From Cucumis sativus (Eukaryota; Streptophyta; Magnoliopsida; Cucurbitales; Cucurbitaceae): DNA of 64,000 nt. Made by a program: the position numbers and the translations under genes. Positions 37,051-49,160 of the stretch are shown here, piece by piece (positions within the stretch are counted from its first letter, which is position 1; the number at the start of each line of letters is the position of its first letter). Location: positions 32,086,408 through 32,150,407 of the forward strand of contig NC_026657.2 in NCBI RefSeq assembly GCF_000004075.3. The letters run 5' to 3'. The notes below the pieces were generated by a model. That model saw only the letters and a list, made by a program, of their open reading frames with translations, ran no database searches and was not told where the DNA came from.

Positions 37051-39482
37051 CGTTGCACTTTACATAATTTAATACTCCCTAGTCCTTCCCCCAAGTTGTC
37101 TATTTCATTTTCCATGCTGATGGCTATGGCTATGGCTATGGCTAAGCCTATTTGCTTTTGTTCGCCTCCATGCAAATTGGTTTCCTTTTATCTTAGTTAA
37201 CATCTAACTTTTTATTTTATCATAGTTATGATAGTTATGATGTGAAAACGATATATTATAAGTTTGATTAATTATAAAATGTTACGTTCAATTGTGAAGC
37301 TAAACTATGCTATGAAGTACGTATGATTAAGAAAAGTAAAATTGCACGGTTTGTAGCAGAGAATGGTGAATAGCGGAGTATTTATGTATACTACTGTATC
37401 TTTTCAATGTTGTTGTTGAAGGAACTCAAGCTAGATGTGTGAGATCCACAATTTTGTCATAAAGCAAATTTCATGGCGCATTGCGATGTTAGAGAATGTA
37501 TAGTGTATGAGATTACGACGTGTTATAAAAGCCTTACTTTATGAGGTGTGTTTTGAAAAAATACTTTAGGATTTTTGTGCGTGCAATTGTGACATTTTGG
37601 TGAGATTATTGAGAGTTCAATCTTTTATTATAAATTGTAACCTAAGCTACTAGATTGTGTTATTTGAAAATCAACATGTAGCTAACGTCTGAATTCGTAA
37701 TGGTATGAGTATCAGTGTTATTTAAATGTTGTTTCAGATGAACTAGCATTACCAATTTCGTTTTCTCTCTCGATCTTTTTATTATTTGATGTGGTGATCG
37801 ATTTACTAATTTGAATATTTTGTTGCAAAAAGGAGAAGGTAGTTTTATATACTATATTGAGCATTAATATCATGATTATGCTGTATCATGGAACATCTAT
37901 TATTTTCTCCCTACATGTTATTTACATCAAAGTCTTTTGTTTTTCTTAATTATAACTTGGATAGTTAGAGAGTTTAGTAATCTTGGTAACCATATTTGAC
38001 CATGTAAAGTACCTACTACTACCTAAAATGTCATATATGTCTATCATTGAACTTTAACGGACTCAAGAGGTTAATTGATGACAACAATATATAAGCATAG
38101 TTCAAGTGGCACATATATAATCTAAAGTATGAACTATTGACCAAAAGAAAAAAGGTTCAAATCTCCGATCATACGTTGTCGAACTTAAAAAAAGAACACT
38201 TATCTTCTATATATATGTGTGTGCTACATGTTTCAAATTATTTCATTTGACTAATTGATAATGATTAAGTCATCGAATGTTTAAAAAGTTGAAAGGAACC
38301 AATTCACATTCATGGCTATATTTTCTCGTCCCATCATTTTAATATCTCCTTATAAGCCAAAATTTCAATCAATTAGTTTAATTTTAATAAAACAAATTAA
38401 AAAGGGAACCTAATGTAGGTTTCACATCATTATAGCTTTATCAACCATGTAAACCATCCCTACCTAGACATTTATTTGAGTTATCTGCACACTTCTTTTA
38501 TATTCTTTCAATCGAAACAAAACTTATAAATAAAGAAAATTAAAAAGGGTTAACATCATTAATTTTATATAAGCATAAATCAATCCAATCCTCTCAGTGG
38601 ACCATAACACGAGAAGCATCAACATCTAGTAATCATAATATCTAAACGTCATTCATTTTCTGATCTCTTTTTAGTTAGTTGTTATAATTTCATAGTAAGT
38701 TGACATAATCAAAGCTTAAAAAACTATACTTTACATGATGGTAAACTGGATTAGGATCCTCTCCCTACACCAAAACAAATGATATAACACAAGATTTATG
38801 TTTGTTTGATTGGAATGAAAGGAAGAAGAAAACGTAATCCAAAAATAAGTGGCTAAAAATAGAGAAGGAAATTGAAGATTAAGTAGAAAAGAGAGAAAAG
38901 AAATGAATAAGAAAAAAGGGGACAAAAATTTCTGTTGGTGGTCCATCTGAAAGTCTACATCATCAGAGAGGAACCGTAGAGAGTAAAAAAACCGTAGAGA
39001 ATGAGAAACGATTTTCTCTCATTTCTTACTTTCTTCTATTTCTTTATGATCTTTATAAACAATACTCCATTTTGCGTATAATTATGCACTCCAACTTGAA
39101 TGGTACCACCAAGCAACGTTGCTTTCGCTATACTTCAAATGGGTTTGAGAAGTAATCTCTTGTGAAGAAGATAGACTGATTGATTTTAAAGACGAAGAAG
39201 AAAGTAGAGAGATTGGCCGTCATTGAAGCACACCAACTTGGCTTTAATTTCCATTTTCCCTTCGAACCCAATTGTTATTTCTCTCTGATTCATCTCCGTT
39301 TCCCCTTTGATTGTGATCGATTGGGTTTGTAATCCCACATTTCACGAGTTGGGGTTTATTGGGAATTTCGTGAAAAAGGGGAATTTGGGTAGTTTAATAG
39401 GAATCTCCTTTTTGGAGTTTGAGGTGGGTTGTTGCTAATTTTGGAAGTGATTTGGTGAATTGTGAAGTTTTTGTTGCTGTAA

Positions 39483-42400
39483 ATGGAGATTAAAGTAGGG
39501 ACTGTAGGTGGATCCAGTCCAATCGGGCGTCAATCGGATGATACTGGACTTGAATCGCTGCAATTCTGTGAAGAAATTCAGGGGTTGATGACGATTCCGG
39601 CGGAAAATGCTAGCTCTTTCACCGCACTTCTGGAACTCCCGGCGACGCAGGCTTTAGAGCTACTTCACTCGCCGGATTCCGCGACGGCGGCGGTTGTGAA
39701 CGATGACTCCGTTCATCACTGTATCAAAGACGTTCCGAAACCCTACTTTAGTGCCTTCAATTGCAATTTGACCTTTCCGACGAACTCGGGTCTAATTGAA
39801 CGTGTTACCAAGCTTTCGGTTTTGGCTAAAGAGCATTCGCCGGAGACGACAAGCTCAGTGCCGTTGAATTCGAGTGTGAATTTGGAGAAGGTGAAGAACG
39901 AGCCCACCACTGACACCGATTCAAACCCTAATCCCTTGCAGACTTTAATCTCTGATCCGACGGTGGAGAACACGAACCAGAGGTCGGCGAAGAGGAAGGA
40001 ACGCGAGAAAAAGGTAACCAATTATCTATTATTGTGAAAGAAAAGAAAAATAAAACGAAGAAGAAATCTAGGGTTTGGGTTTCTATGGCAATTTCCATGT
40101 CTGAATTTCTAACAATTACAATCTTGAATCAATTTAGGGAAGAGGGTCAACAAAGAAGAGCAAGAATGAAAGCAACGAGGATGCTGAAAAGCTTCCTTAT
40201 GTTCATGTCCGAGCTCGCCGTGGTCAAGCGACTGATAGCCATAGCCTAGCAGAGCGAGTAATCTTATTAATTAATTTGTATTTAAGGCTTAATATTTCTA
40301 TTAATTGTGCCAAAATTAACACTTAATTTTGTTCATTTGCTTTTTGGTTTTCCAAAGGCAAGGAGAGAGAAAATCAATGCTCGGATGAAGCTACTTCAAG
40401 AACTGGTCCCTGGATGCAATAAGGTTAGGCTTTGTAGTTATGGAGTCCTTATCATAATTAAATTCCCTTGATTGAGATCTGTGGAGTTTTATTACGGTTT
40501 CTGTCTAATTGTCTGCCAAAAAGTGGAATTATGGTTTTTGGATTATGAGCTTTAATAACGGTTTTTGTCATTGTCACCTTTTCTGCAATAAAGTGGTTGC
40601 TTTTGAGCCAAGGGAAGTGCACTGTGGTTCTTTTTCTTTATCTTCATTCCAGATTTTTTTTCTCTTTCTTGTCTTCTTTTTGCATCTGACGAGAACCCAA
40701 TTTTTAAAATTAAAAAAGAAAAGAAAAGAAAAATTACTATGTGGGTTTATTCTTTTACTTGGACTTGGAGACTTGGGGTGAAAAACTTGTATAATAGTTA
40801 GGCCGATCATTTTGAGAAATGGGAAGATGAAGTTAGATGTTAACTTGTTTATTTTGGCCTAGAAGAGCTCAAATTATTAGAAATTCGGTAGTCAACTTTA
40901 TCCTCTATTCGACTCATCAGTGCTTGATATTTTCTTTTACATCCTTAGAGATTGCTTGAAACCTCAGCAATTTTCAGTTTGATTGGCTGGAAAATTTAGT
41001 TCCAAAGGAATGCTAGCTGGAGTTACCTTGAAGCAGTTGGGGGACATCTATAGTGGGCATGTCGAATCAGACGAGGGTCCCATATGCTTGTTGGATTGCT
41101 GATTCTCTTTTGAGGGTCCATAGTACTCTCCATCTGTTTTGAGTTAGGCATCCATCATAAATTGGGTGACGAATATAGGATGACAGAAGAGCAACTTCTA
41201 TCAGAGTATATGCATATATACCAAACTTCCCTCCACCTAACTTCTCAGAGATGTGAAAAACGTGAAGAGTCTTTAGAATAATACCCATCCCTTTAGCTTT
41301 TAAAGATTGATTTTGAGATTTGAGAATAGCCAATACATAGCACGTTAAGTTTTGTTTTTATTGTTGAATTGCGAGACGTTTTGTAATAAAGGGATTGAGA
41401 CTGACCTTGCCTCAATGGTTACTCTTCATGTGATTAAACCACGATTCATATTTTCTGAAGATTCAGAAAGTAGATAGAGGAAGATTATTGGTTTACTCGG
41501 TAATTAATGTCAGTCGGATTGGATGGTATGTATATATAACTAATCTAATTCTAAAATTTCACTTCAAGGCACATTTACATCACTCAGAACTTTAACTTTC
41601 TTAGACTCCGATAGTTTATAGGATAAGGTAGGGGGACCAGTGGTTCTGACTAAAAAAATTGGATTCTCTTATTATAAATATTTCTACAAGAATCTGCTCC
41701 TGTATATCTTTTCCATGAATGATTGAGATTTGTATGTTTAGATTTAATTCATAATAATGTTTGAACACCACCATTGTCTGTTTTTATTGCTTTTGGTAAA
41801 GTCTATATGTTAATTTTATTCAGTTCATGTTGGGCCCTTCTATTTTTGTGGATATTATCATGCCAAGAAATTTCACTTTATTAAGTGCTGAAACAGCTCA
41901 AGTTAGTCTGGCTAAAGCATGGCTGTCAAATCAAATTATTGGACGCCTATGATAATAGACATTAATGCTTTTATGATTGTTCCTATCATAAAATGTCAAC
42001 ATATACAAACAGTACCTTTATACAATAAAAGAAAAAGAAATTCGATCTCCCGTGTTCTAAATTAAGATTTTAAATGAATTGGTAAGAACACAATATTTCT
42101 TTTACTCAACCAAGTGAATCAACTACTGCAATGAAGCACTTGGCTGTTGATTAGTCTATTTCTGTCAAATGTCATTAAGCACTCTGCAAGTTAGACACTG
42201 ATTTCTTATTTTCTTTATTTTTTCCTCCCTCTCTGTGTAGATCTCAGGCACAGCTCTAGTGTTGGATGAAATCATCAACCATGTACAATCACTGCAGCGT
42301 CAAGTGGAGGTCAGAATCTAACTACCTCAATAAATTTTTGATTGAGACAAAGTAGCTTAATTAAGCTTCTATCAAATTGATTGGGTAGAAAATAGAAAGT

Positions 42401-43732
42401 AGAAAAGTTATAAAAACTTTTTCCTTGATAAATAAACTAATCATTCTAAAATTGCAGCATAGCTATCACTCGGTAGAAATAAACGTTGAACTATTTTTAT
42501 GTGAACGTGTGTACTTGAAAGTCAAGCTGAAATTCTATAGGCTAAATGTATAAGCTCTACAAGAATTGTCAACCATTGTCCTTTTCCAATGTATCTTTTT
42601 GCTGTTTCTTTTTAAAAGTAAAAGAAAAGGTATGAACACGTTTTATAATCAACTCTAATGGTTATAGTTTTCTCCCAAGTCAGTGGTCGTTGATATAGAT
42701 CTTTGCCTATCCCATTGTTTTGATTCTCGAATGCCTTGGTGACGCACCATTTTTAACCCTGAGACACAAGTCAGATGGCTTTTGTTTCGTAAAAGTAGCT
42801 GCATGGCTTCTTATTAGCTTTCTATAGCAATGACAATTTTGAAACATGTATTGAGTTGTACAATGTATTATGGAATCAAACACCCATACGTTTTATCAGG
42901 TTTTTATTTTAGGTTTCTAGCATCAATTGTTAAATCTAAAATATTCATGGCACTAACTTAGGATTTCAAAGAGGTTGGCTTCAGTCAGCATGTGTTTTTC
43001 TCATCTGCTTGGAGATTTAATTCATATTTTGTCATGTGATATAGTATAGCTTTTTGTTTTCCCTCCCATGTAAATTTCAAGATGAAAACTCAATGAAAAA
43101 CATGGTAAAATCTATCATATTAAGCATGGTAATTATTGAACTGCATGCTTGAAGGTTGAGCCATCTATCTTTTTTTTTTTTTTTTTAATTATATGAACCA
43201 ACTCTGTTGAGCTTGCTGTGTTTCAGTTCTTGTCAATGAGACTTGCAGCAGTTAACCCCAGAGTTGATTTCAACATCGAAAGCATATTGGCTACAGAAGT
43301 AAGTCTCAATTCTTCTTCTTCTTCTTTTTTTGTCAGATTTTCTGTGGGTGTGTATATGGGATGGAGAGAATGTGAGGTTGGGAGAAAATTTACATTTTGT
43401 TCAACGAATCTCTGTGAACTAGCAACTGAAATTAATGTCTTCCATTTTGTTGTCTACTGAAATTGCAGAATGAACCCATACTCGAAAGCAACTTTCCAAC
43501 GATGGTTTCGCCATTGATGTGGCCAGAAATCCCCGTAAATGGAACAAGACAACAATATCAACCCCAATGGCATTTTGACGGCTCAGTTAACCATCAAGGG
43601 TGGGCAAGGGATGAACATAATCATCATAATTTTAGCCCTCCTGAAAACTCTCTTTTAAGTTATGACTCTTCAGCAAATTCAGGTAAAGAGCTCTTAGGAA
43701 ATAGCAATACAATAATAGTGTCACTGAGTTGA
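39483..43732 (+). CDS. bHLH transcription factor, bHLH48/bHLH60-like
   Basis: Six exons join in phase: 39483-40013, 40138-40257, 40358-40423, 42241-42309, 43227-43298 and 43469-43732, giving 373 residues. N-terminal motifs [15 protein letters not shown] and [20 protein letters not shown] are typical of this group. The bHLH domain is about 202-270: [20 protein letters not shown], with His212-Glu216-Arg220 for E-box/G-box binding, helix 1 [13 protein letters not shown], loop GCNKISGTA, helix 2 [20 protein letters not shown], and the family extension [15 protein letters not shown]. Arabidopsis bHLH48 and bHLH60 act in gibberellin-dependent flowering through FT and interact with DELLA proteins (established for those genes; inferred here). 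Intron 3 is 1.8 kb. A TTTATAAA at 39052-39059 could be the TATA box, giving a 5' UTR of about 400 bp. Confidence 0.93.
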
Positions 43733-45048
43733 GCTTAACTATGAGAATGGATACTAAGTTGATAATCACTATCATGACACAGCATCTCTGCACTCAAATC
43801 AATTGAAGATGGAGCTGTGAAGGGCAACCATTGTATTGTTTTACTTGTAGCCATCTAGTGTATATATCCATATATATAATAATAGTAATAGCAGTTTAGC
43901 AGAGGAAGTATAGAATCTACCTCAGCATTCAACTGGTTCTTCTTCTCCAAGGTTCTCTCTAATTATCAGAGTCGAGAGCCGAGCATGTCGACTTGGTTGG
44001 AAACCGGATTGCTATCAACAACAACTAGAGAGGAATGTGATTTGGTATCTCCAATTCTTAATATCTAAAATTTTTATTTGTATACTAATTTGGAGGCTCC
44101 TTTCAAAGCTAATACTGAGATTGCCAGATTAAAATTGTATTGATTATGATTGCAATTGTTAAAGTGATTGCTACTTGACCCATGTCCTTGCTCCCACTTA
44201 TTTTTGTGCAAACTTTATCTTCCACCGTCTTTTCAACCTCTCTTTACTGTGTCCCCTTTTCATTCTCTTTTAAGATGTTCAAATGCAAAAACACAAAGAA
44301 GTTCATTAAATAATACCAAAATCAAACCATGAATCTCAATTGGTGGTTTAGCTTCACCTTTATTTTTAGGTTCAACCATTGTCAGAATGAAGATTGAATA
44401 CTCCATCTCTCCATCTTTTGAGATGGTAAATTTTGTTTATTTACTAGGTTGTGTTTGAATTGACCATGAACACCATACTTCTTTTTTCTTTTGGGATAAC
44501 AAAATCATCCTTCATTTCTAAACTTATACATTATGGTGGTAAATTATATAAATGCCTCAAAACTTTTACTCTTTGGCTTAAAAACTACATTACGTACTAA
44601 AGTTGTCATATTACCATTTACCTTCTACAAATGTTTCAAAATGACTCCTAAATTGATAATGATTTTAGAGTTTGTACTAATCATAGTTTTGAAACCTTTA
44701 TTATAAGTAAAAGGTATATATATATATATAGAATCAGAAATTTTGGTTAATTAAATTTTGTCACTTCATTAGCACTAAAATCAAGTTTATTATGAAAATT
44801 ATAAATAGATTGAGGTCAGGCCTAACCCAATTGAAGCCCATGGTGAAATTTTGGGCTAGAAAAAGGATTGGGCCCAAGGTCAACTGCTCAAGTCCATGGC
44901 TGTTATTATGAAACATGGACTATCAAATTATCCATGGAGTCATGAAAAAGATTCAACAAAGACAAACAAATCCACTAAGGCAAACAAATAGTTGGTTATT
45001 AGGAGCATTGAGAAAATGTTATAGTCCAAATATGACTTTAGAATTAGT
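43733..45048. other. 3' flank of bHLH48/60-like and upstream region of the GH28 gene
   Basis: The first about 400 bp likely hold the 3' UTR. The rest is AT-rich, with anonymous dispersed-repeat-like text around 44500-44770. No gene seen. Confidence 0.5.
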
Positions 45049-45106
45049 AGATACTAATTTTAATTTCAAATTAAGTTAGATACTAATTTTAATTTCAAAT
45101 TAAGTT
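45049..45106. repeat. Perfect tandem duplication, 2 x 29 bp, upstream of the GH28 gene
   Basis: The unit AGATACTAATTTTAATTTCA plus AATTAAGTT occurs twice head to tail without visible mismatch, about 155 bp before the ATG. Confidence 0.9.
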
Positions 45107-45261
45107 GGATAAATTTTTTAAAATATTGTTATATGTTCAATTATTAGATGATCCGTATTACTTATACACTTTAATAAAAAAATAATAAATGGTGGTTTAT
45201 TCCATTCAAATAAAAAAGATTATCGATAAATTTCGTTTTTTCCACAGACCAAACAAAAGAG

Positions 45262-48200
45262 ATGAAGATGGCGATCGCCATTCAACTCTTCTTCTTCCTT
45301 CTCATCATCCATTCACACTCCGCTATACCCTCCATTCGTCTTCTCCGCCGATCAACCTCCTTTTCCGTCACCGACTTCGGAGCCATCGGCGACGGTCTCC
45401 ACTACGACACCACTGCAATCCAATCCGCCATCAACAGCTGTCCCGCGCCTTCTCGCTGCTACGTCACGTTCCCGCCTGGCACCTACCTGACCGCGACGAT
45501 CTGGCTTCGATCTGGCGTCGTACTGGACATCCAGCCCGGCGCCACCGTGCTCGCCGGCACGAAGATGGAGGACTATCCGGCGGATTCGTCGAGGTGGTTC
45601 GCGGTGGTGGCGGAGAACGCGAGCGACGTTGGGATCAGCGGGGGAGGGACGGTGGACGGACAGGGGCTGAAGTTTGTAGAGAAGTTTGATAAAAGGAAGA
45701 ATGTGATGGTGAGTTGGAACAAAACTGGAGCGTGTTATGGCGATGAGTGTAGGCCGGATTTAGTTGGGTTCATCGGCTCCAATAAGGTTAGGGTTTCCAA
45801 TGTTAGCTTCAATCAACCTGCTCATTGGTGGTGCGATTCTCTCACTCTCTCTCTCTCTCTCTCTCTACCATTTTTGTCCATTTTAGTTCATCAAAACAAT
45901 TGGGTGTAATTTTTGTTTTAATGATTTTGCTGATCTTAGATATGATTTTGCAAACATGACCCTTTACTAGATGAGCATCACTGGTTGGGATCTGTTTCTT
46001 CTTTTTTTTCTTACAAATGTTCAAACCCATTTTGAAACAAACATTTTTTGAGATTTTCCAAACCAACGCCAACTCACAGTTCACAGTCTCATTCTCCAAC
46101 CGAACCCATTTTTTTAAATTAGGTAAATCTTATTAATAATTTTTATGCATAAAATATAATACGTTAATTTGCATAAATCATGTCTATTATTTATATTAGG
46201 TCATTTTTTATGTTTATTTTTCTGTGATTTGTAGGTTTTTTTTAAAGATATAATGTAAATATTGATAAAAATATGAACATAAATGGAAATTTAGAACTAT
46301 GATTTCTACTAAAAAGTTTACTTAGGAAACTTTTCAATAGTTTAGAGGAATTTTTTAAATAAAATTTTAATCCTTTTCACCCGTAAGAATATTTTTGAAC
46401 CCTTTACGAAAGGTTAAGAGCATTTTTAAAATTTTTGAATATTTAGAGACCCTTAAACCACAAAGTCTAGGCATCTTTTAATTTAGCCAAAAACCTATAA
46501 TAATAGAAAATCATACCAAATTTTAAAACGGTTTATGTGGTTGGTTCCAAACATATTTTTGTTTTTGGATTTTAATTAATAATAAAGCTAGTTGGAATGA
46601 CTTAAATTCGTTCTTGTATTGAGCTTATTTTTTTATTTATGAGTTATTTACGATTTTAAAATTAAGGTTTAGAGAAAGTGCAAAATATAAACTCTCTCCA
46701 ACTTTATGGTATCAATTTTGTATTACGTAAACATTCTCTCTATTCTCTATCTCATAGATGTAGCTAGTGAATCACGTATATTTGTGTGTCGATCTCTATA
46801 CGTTTTTGTATTGGTTGATTGTTGACTTTATAACATATTTTTTTAACAAGGAAATGGTAAAGAGACAAGTATAGATTTCTAAAATATAAACGGAGACATG
46901 TTTGTTATCAAACGTGCTTTTAAAAGTGAAATTTTATGCAGCTTGCATCTTGTTAGATGTGAGAACACAGTCATTGAGGATGTTTCAATTTATGGAGATT
47001 TCGATACGCCCAACAACGACGGGATTGATATTGAGGACTCCAATAATACGTTGATTACAAGGTGCAGAATTGACACTGGGGATGATGCAATCTGTCCCAA
47101 GTCATCCAATGGCCCTGTCTTCAACTTAACAGCCACCAACTGCTGGATACGAACTAAATCTTCAGCCATTAAGCTCGGCAGCGCCAGTTGGTTTAATTTC
47201 ACTCGAATGCTCTTTGACAATCTCACCATTGTTGATTCTCATCGAGGACTCGCGTTTCAGCTGCGCGATGGAGGCAAGTTCTTGTTTCCCTTCTTAGTTC
47301 TGATGCCAGCCATTTTAGATTACAGCTTTCTCATTTTTACAACTAGATTTCAAGTCTCTAGAAGTATATGGTACAACCTTACGACCTTACACGAACATAT
47401 CTGTTCCGTAGGTTGTACCATTGTGTCCTTAAAGTTCTAAAATAAATAAAACAATTTTAGACCTTTTGTTATTGGGCTTCATAACTAAGGTATGTTTGAC
47501 AGTATGATTTAAGAATGGTTAAAATCATTTTGTCACGTTGGAAACATACTTTTAATCTTTCAAAACCAAATTTGGTTGTATGACAGTGGTGTTTTAAAAT
47601 GTTTTTAAATGTTTGAAAGTGATGTTCAACATGGTATACCCTTATACTTATTTGAAACTATACCATTATTGAAATGTTCGAACACTAAGCTTACCACATG
47701 TTTATGAAATTCAATGTGCTAATTCAACTTGAAAACTGGTGAGAAAAATTCACTTTCAGCCATTCATCTTTCAAAATCATAACGAAATTCTCTTCAATAT
47801 TCTCTTCTGCAGGAAGTGCAAATGATATTACATTCTCAAACATAAACATCACCACAAGATACTACGATCCCTCATGGTGGGGAAGAGCCGAGCCAATTTA
47901 CGTTACTACTTGTCCAAGAGATCCAGGATCAAAGGAGGGTTCAATCTCAAACATACGCTTCACAAACATCACGGCAACATCCGAAAATGGGGTTTTCCTA
48001 TCAGGATCGAAATCTGGGGTTTTAAGTAACCTGAGGTTCACCAACGTGAAGCTGAGGTACAAAAGATGGACAAAATACGGTGGTGGTATAGCAGACTATA
48101 GACCAGGATGCCAAGGGTTTGTCAAACATGGGATGGCAGGGATGATAATGGAACACATTGAAGGATTGAATTTAGAAAACGTTGATATGCATTGGTTTGA

Positions 48201-48303
48201 TACTAATGGATCATTACAATGGAATAATCCTTTGGATTTCAGACCTTCAACTGTGAATAACATCTCATTTTTGAACTTTCATTCTGGTTATTCTAGTGGA
48301 TGA
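45262..48303 (+). CDS. GH28 polygalacturonase-like secreted protein
   Basis: Three exons join in phase: 45262-45830, 46942-47273 and 47813-48303, giving 463 residues. A signal peptide (about 1-20, AIQLFFFLLIIHSHSA) predicts a cell-wall location. FSVTDFGAIGDG opens the parallel beta-helix. The catalytic acids are present: PNNDGIDIED (Asp about 216) and TGDDAI (Asp 237/238). The segment aligning with the canonical GHG motif reads SSAIKLGS, so the usual His is absent. This fits the divergent plant GH28 clade of At3g57790 (from memory), whose activity on pectin is not established. Intron 2 is GC-AG (GATGGAG|GCAAGT), supported by phase and by the family text RDGGSANDITF. Intron 1 has a weak GTGCGA donor followed by a CT microsatellite. 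Intron 1 is 1.1 kb. Confidence 0.9.
45837..45867. repeat. (CT)n microsatellite abutting the GH28 intron 1 donor
   Basis: The CT run begins about 7 bp after the splice donor at 45831. Confidence 0.9.
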
Positions 48304-49160
48304 GAGTTTGTGGATTATTTGAATTTAACATTTTTTTGTTGTAAAATGTAAATAGAATAGAATAATTGTAGTATGCCGACTTGAGAACTTGCTGCATGAT
48401 GGTCTGTTCTTGGACTTTGACAATAAAAGTTGTATTTTTCAATTGTTGCAAATGGCTATGATTATTTTTTCTTCCTCTACCTCCCAATGAGAGACGAGAG
48501 AAGAAAAAAACTACAACAAATGATGGAAATTTTGTAGAAATCATTTGAATTAGTAAGTATGAGTTTTGTTGTTCCTACATTGGTTTTGTAATGAATAAAG
48601 TTTCAATAATAGGTAAAAAGATTAATACTTGAACAATACAACAAAATGAGTAAAAGTATCTAAAGATATGAAATAATATAATTAACATGGGATTTTATCC
48701 GGTACATTTATTAAAGTAACTATTTGGTTCTTGTAATTTAGAAGTTTATAGCGATTTTTGTTTCTAAGGTCACAAATATTGTTAATCAAAGGACCAAGTT
48801 GGACAATATTCTTCATGTTTCAACCTATTAACTTATGCTAAATGTTCAAGCACTATGAACCTTACAAAACATCTCATTATCTATAAGCTAGATACAATGA
48901 GACCACAAGTCAAAGACCAACCTATTAATCTTCCCTACACAATGGATAACTCAAGTGTCAAAGCCACTGCTTAGATTTCAAATCAAAAAATATTTGTTCT
49001 TCTCCAATTCTTTTGAATGCAAACCTTCCTCTGGAAGATTAAGCAGGGAAAATAAAGAAGACAGCAAACTGAGACATGTACATTCATCAAGTAAAAACAT
49101 CATCACGGAAAACCATTCCCATGACAATCGATCGAGCAGACTTTTTATCAAAGATGATAA
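48304..49160. other. Intergenic, tail to tail (GH28 / DNAJC9-like)
   Basis: AT-rich. GACAATAAAAG near 48420 is a plausible poly(A) signal for the GH28 transcript. The right end is the 3' UTR of the J-protein gene. Nothing else. Confidence 0.5.

Larger units (their letters stand above)
31299..39050. other. Large gene-poor intergenic region (OTU / bHLH48/60-like)
   Basis: About 7.7 kb without a conserved coding frame. It holds a second GTGTTCA-type inverted-repeat remnant near 31640-31790, TA microsatellites at 32884-32914 and 33137-33156, two GGCCC-rich islands (33195-33320 and 33550-33680), and an island with two G-boxes followed by a 28-codon ORF (36960-37200). Otherwise AT-rich with nothing recognisable. 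Confidence 0.5.

Noticed and set aside
45189-45689. 166-codon Arg/His-rich + strand frame over the GH28 start
   Set aside because: Shifted-frame shadow of GH28 exon 1, which has a signal peptide and family motifs in the correct frame.
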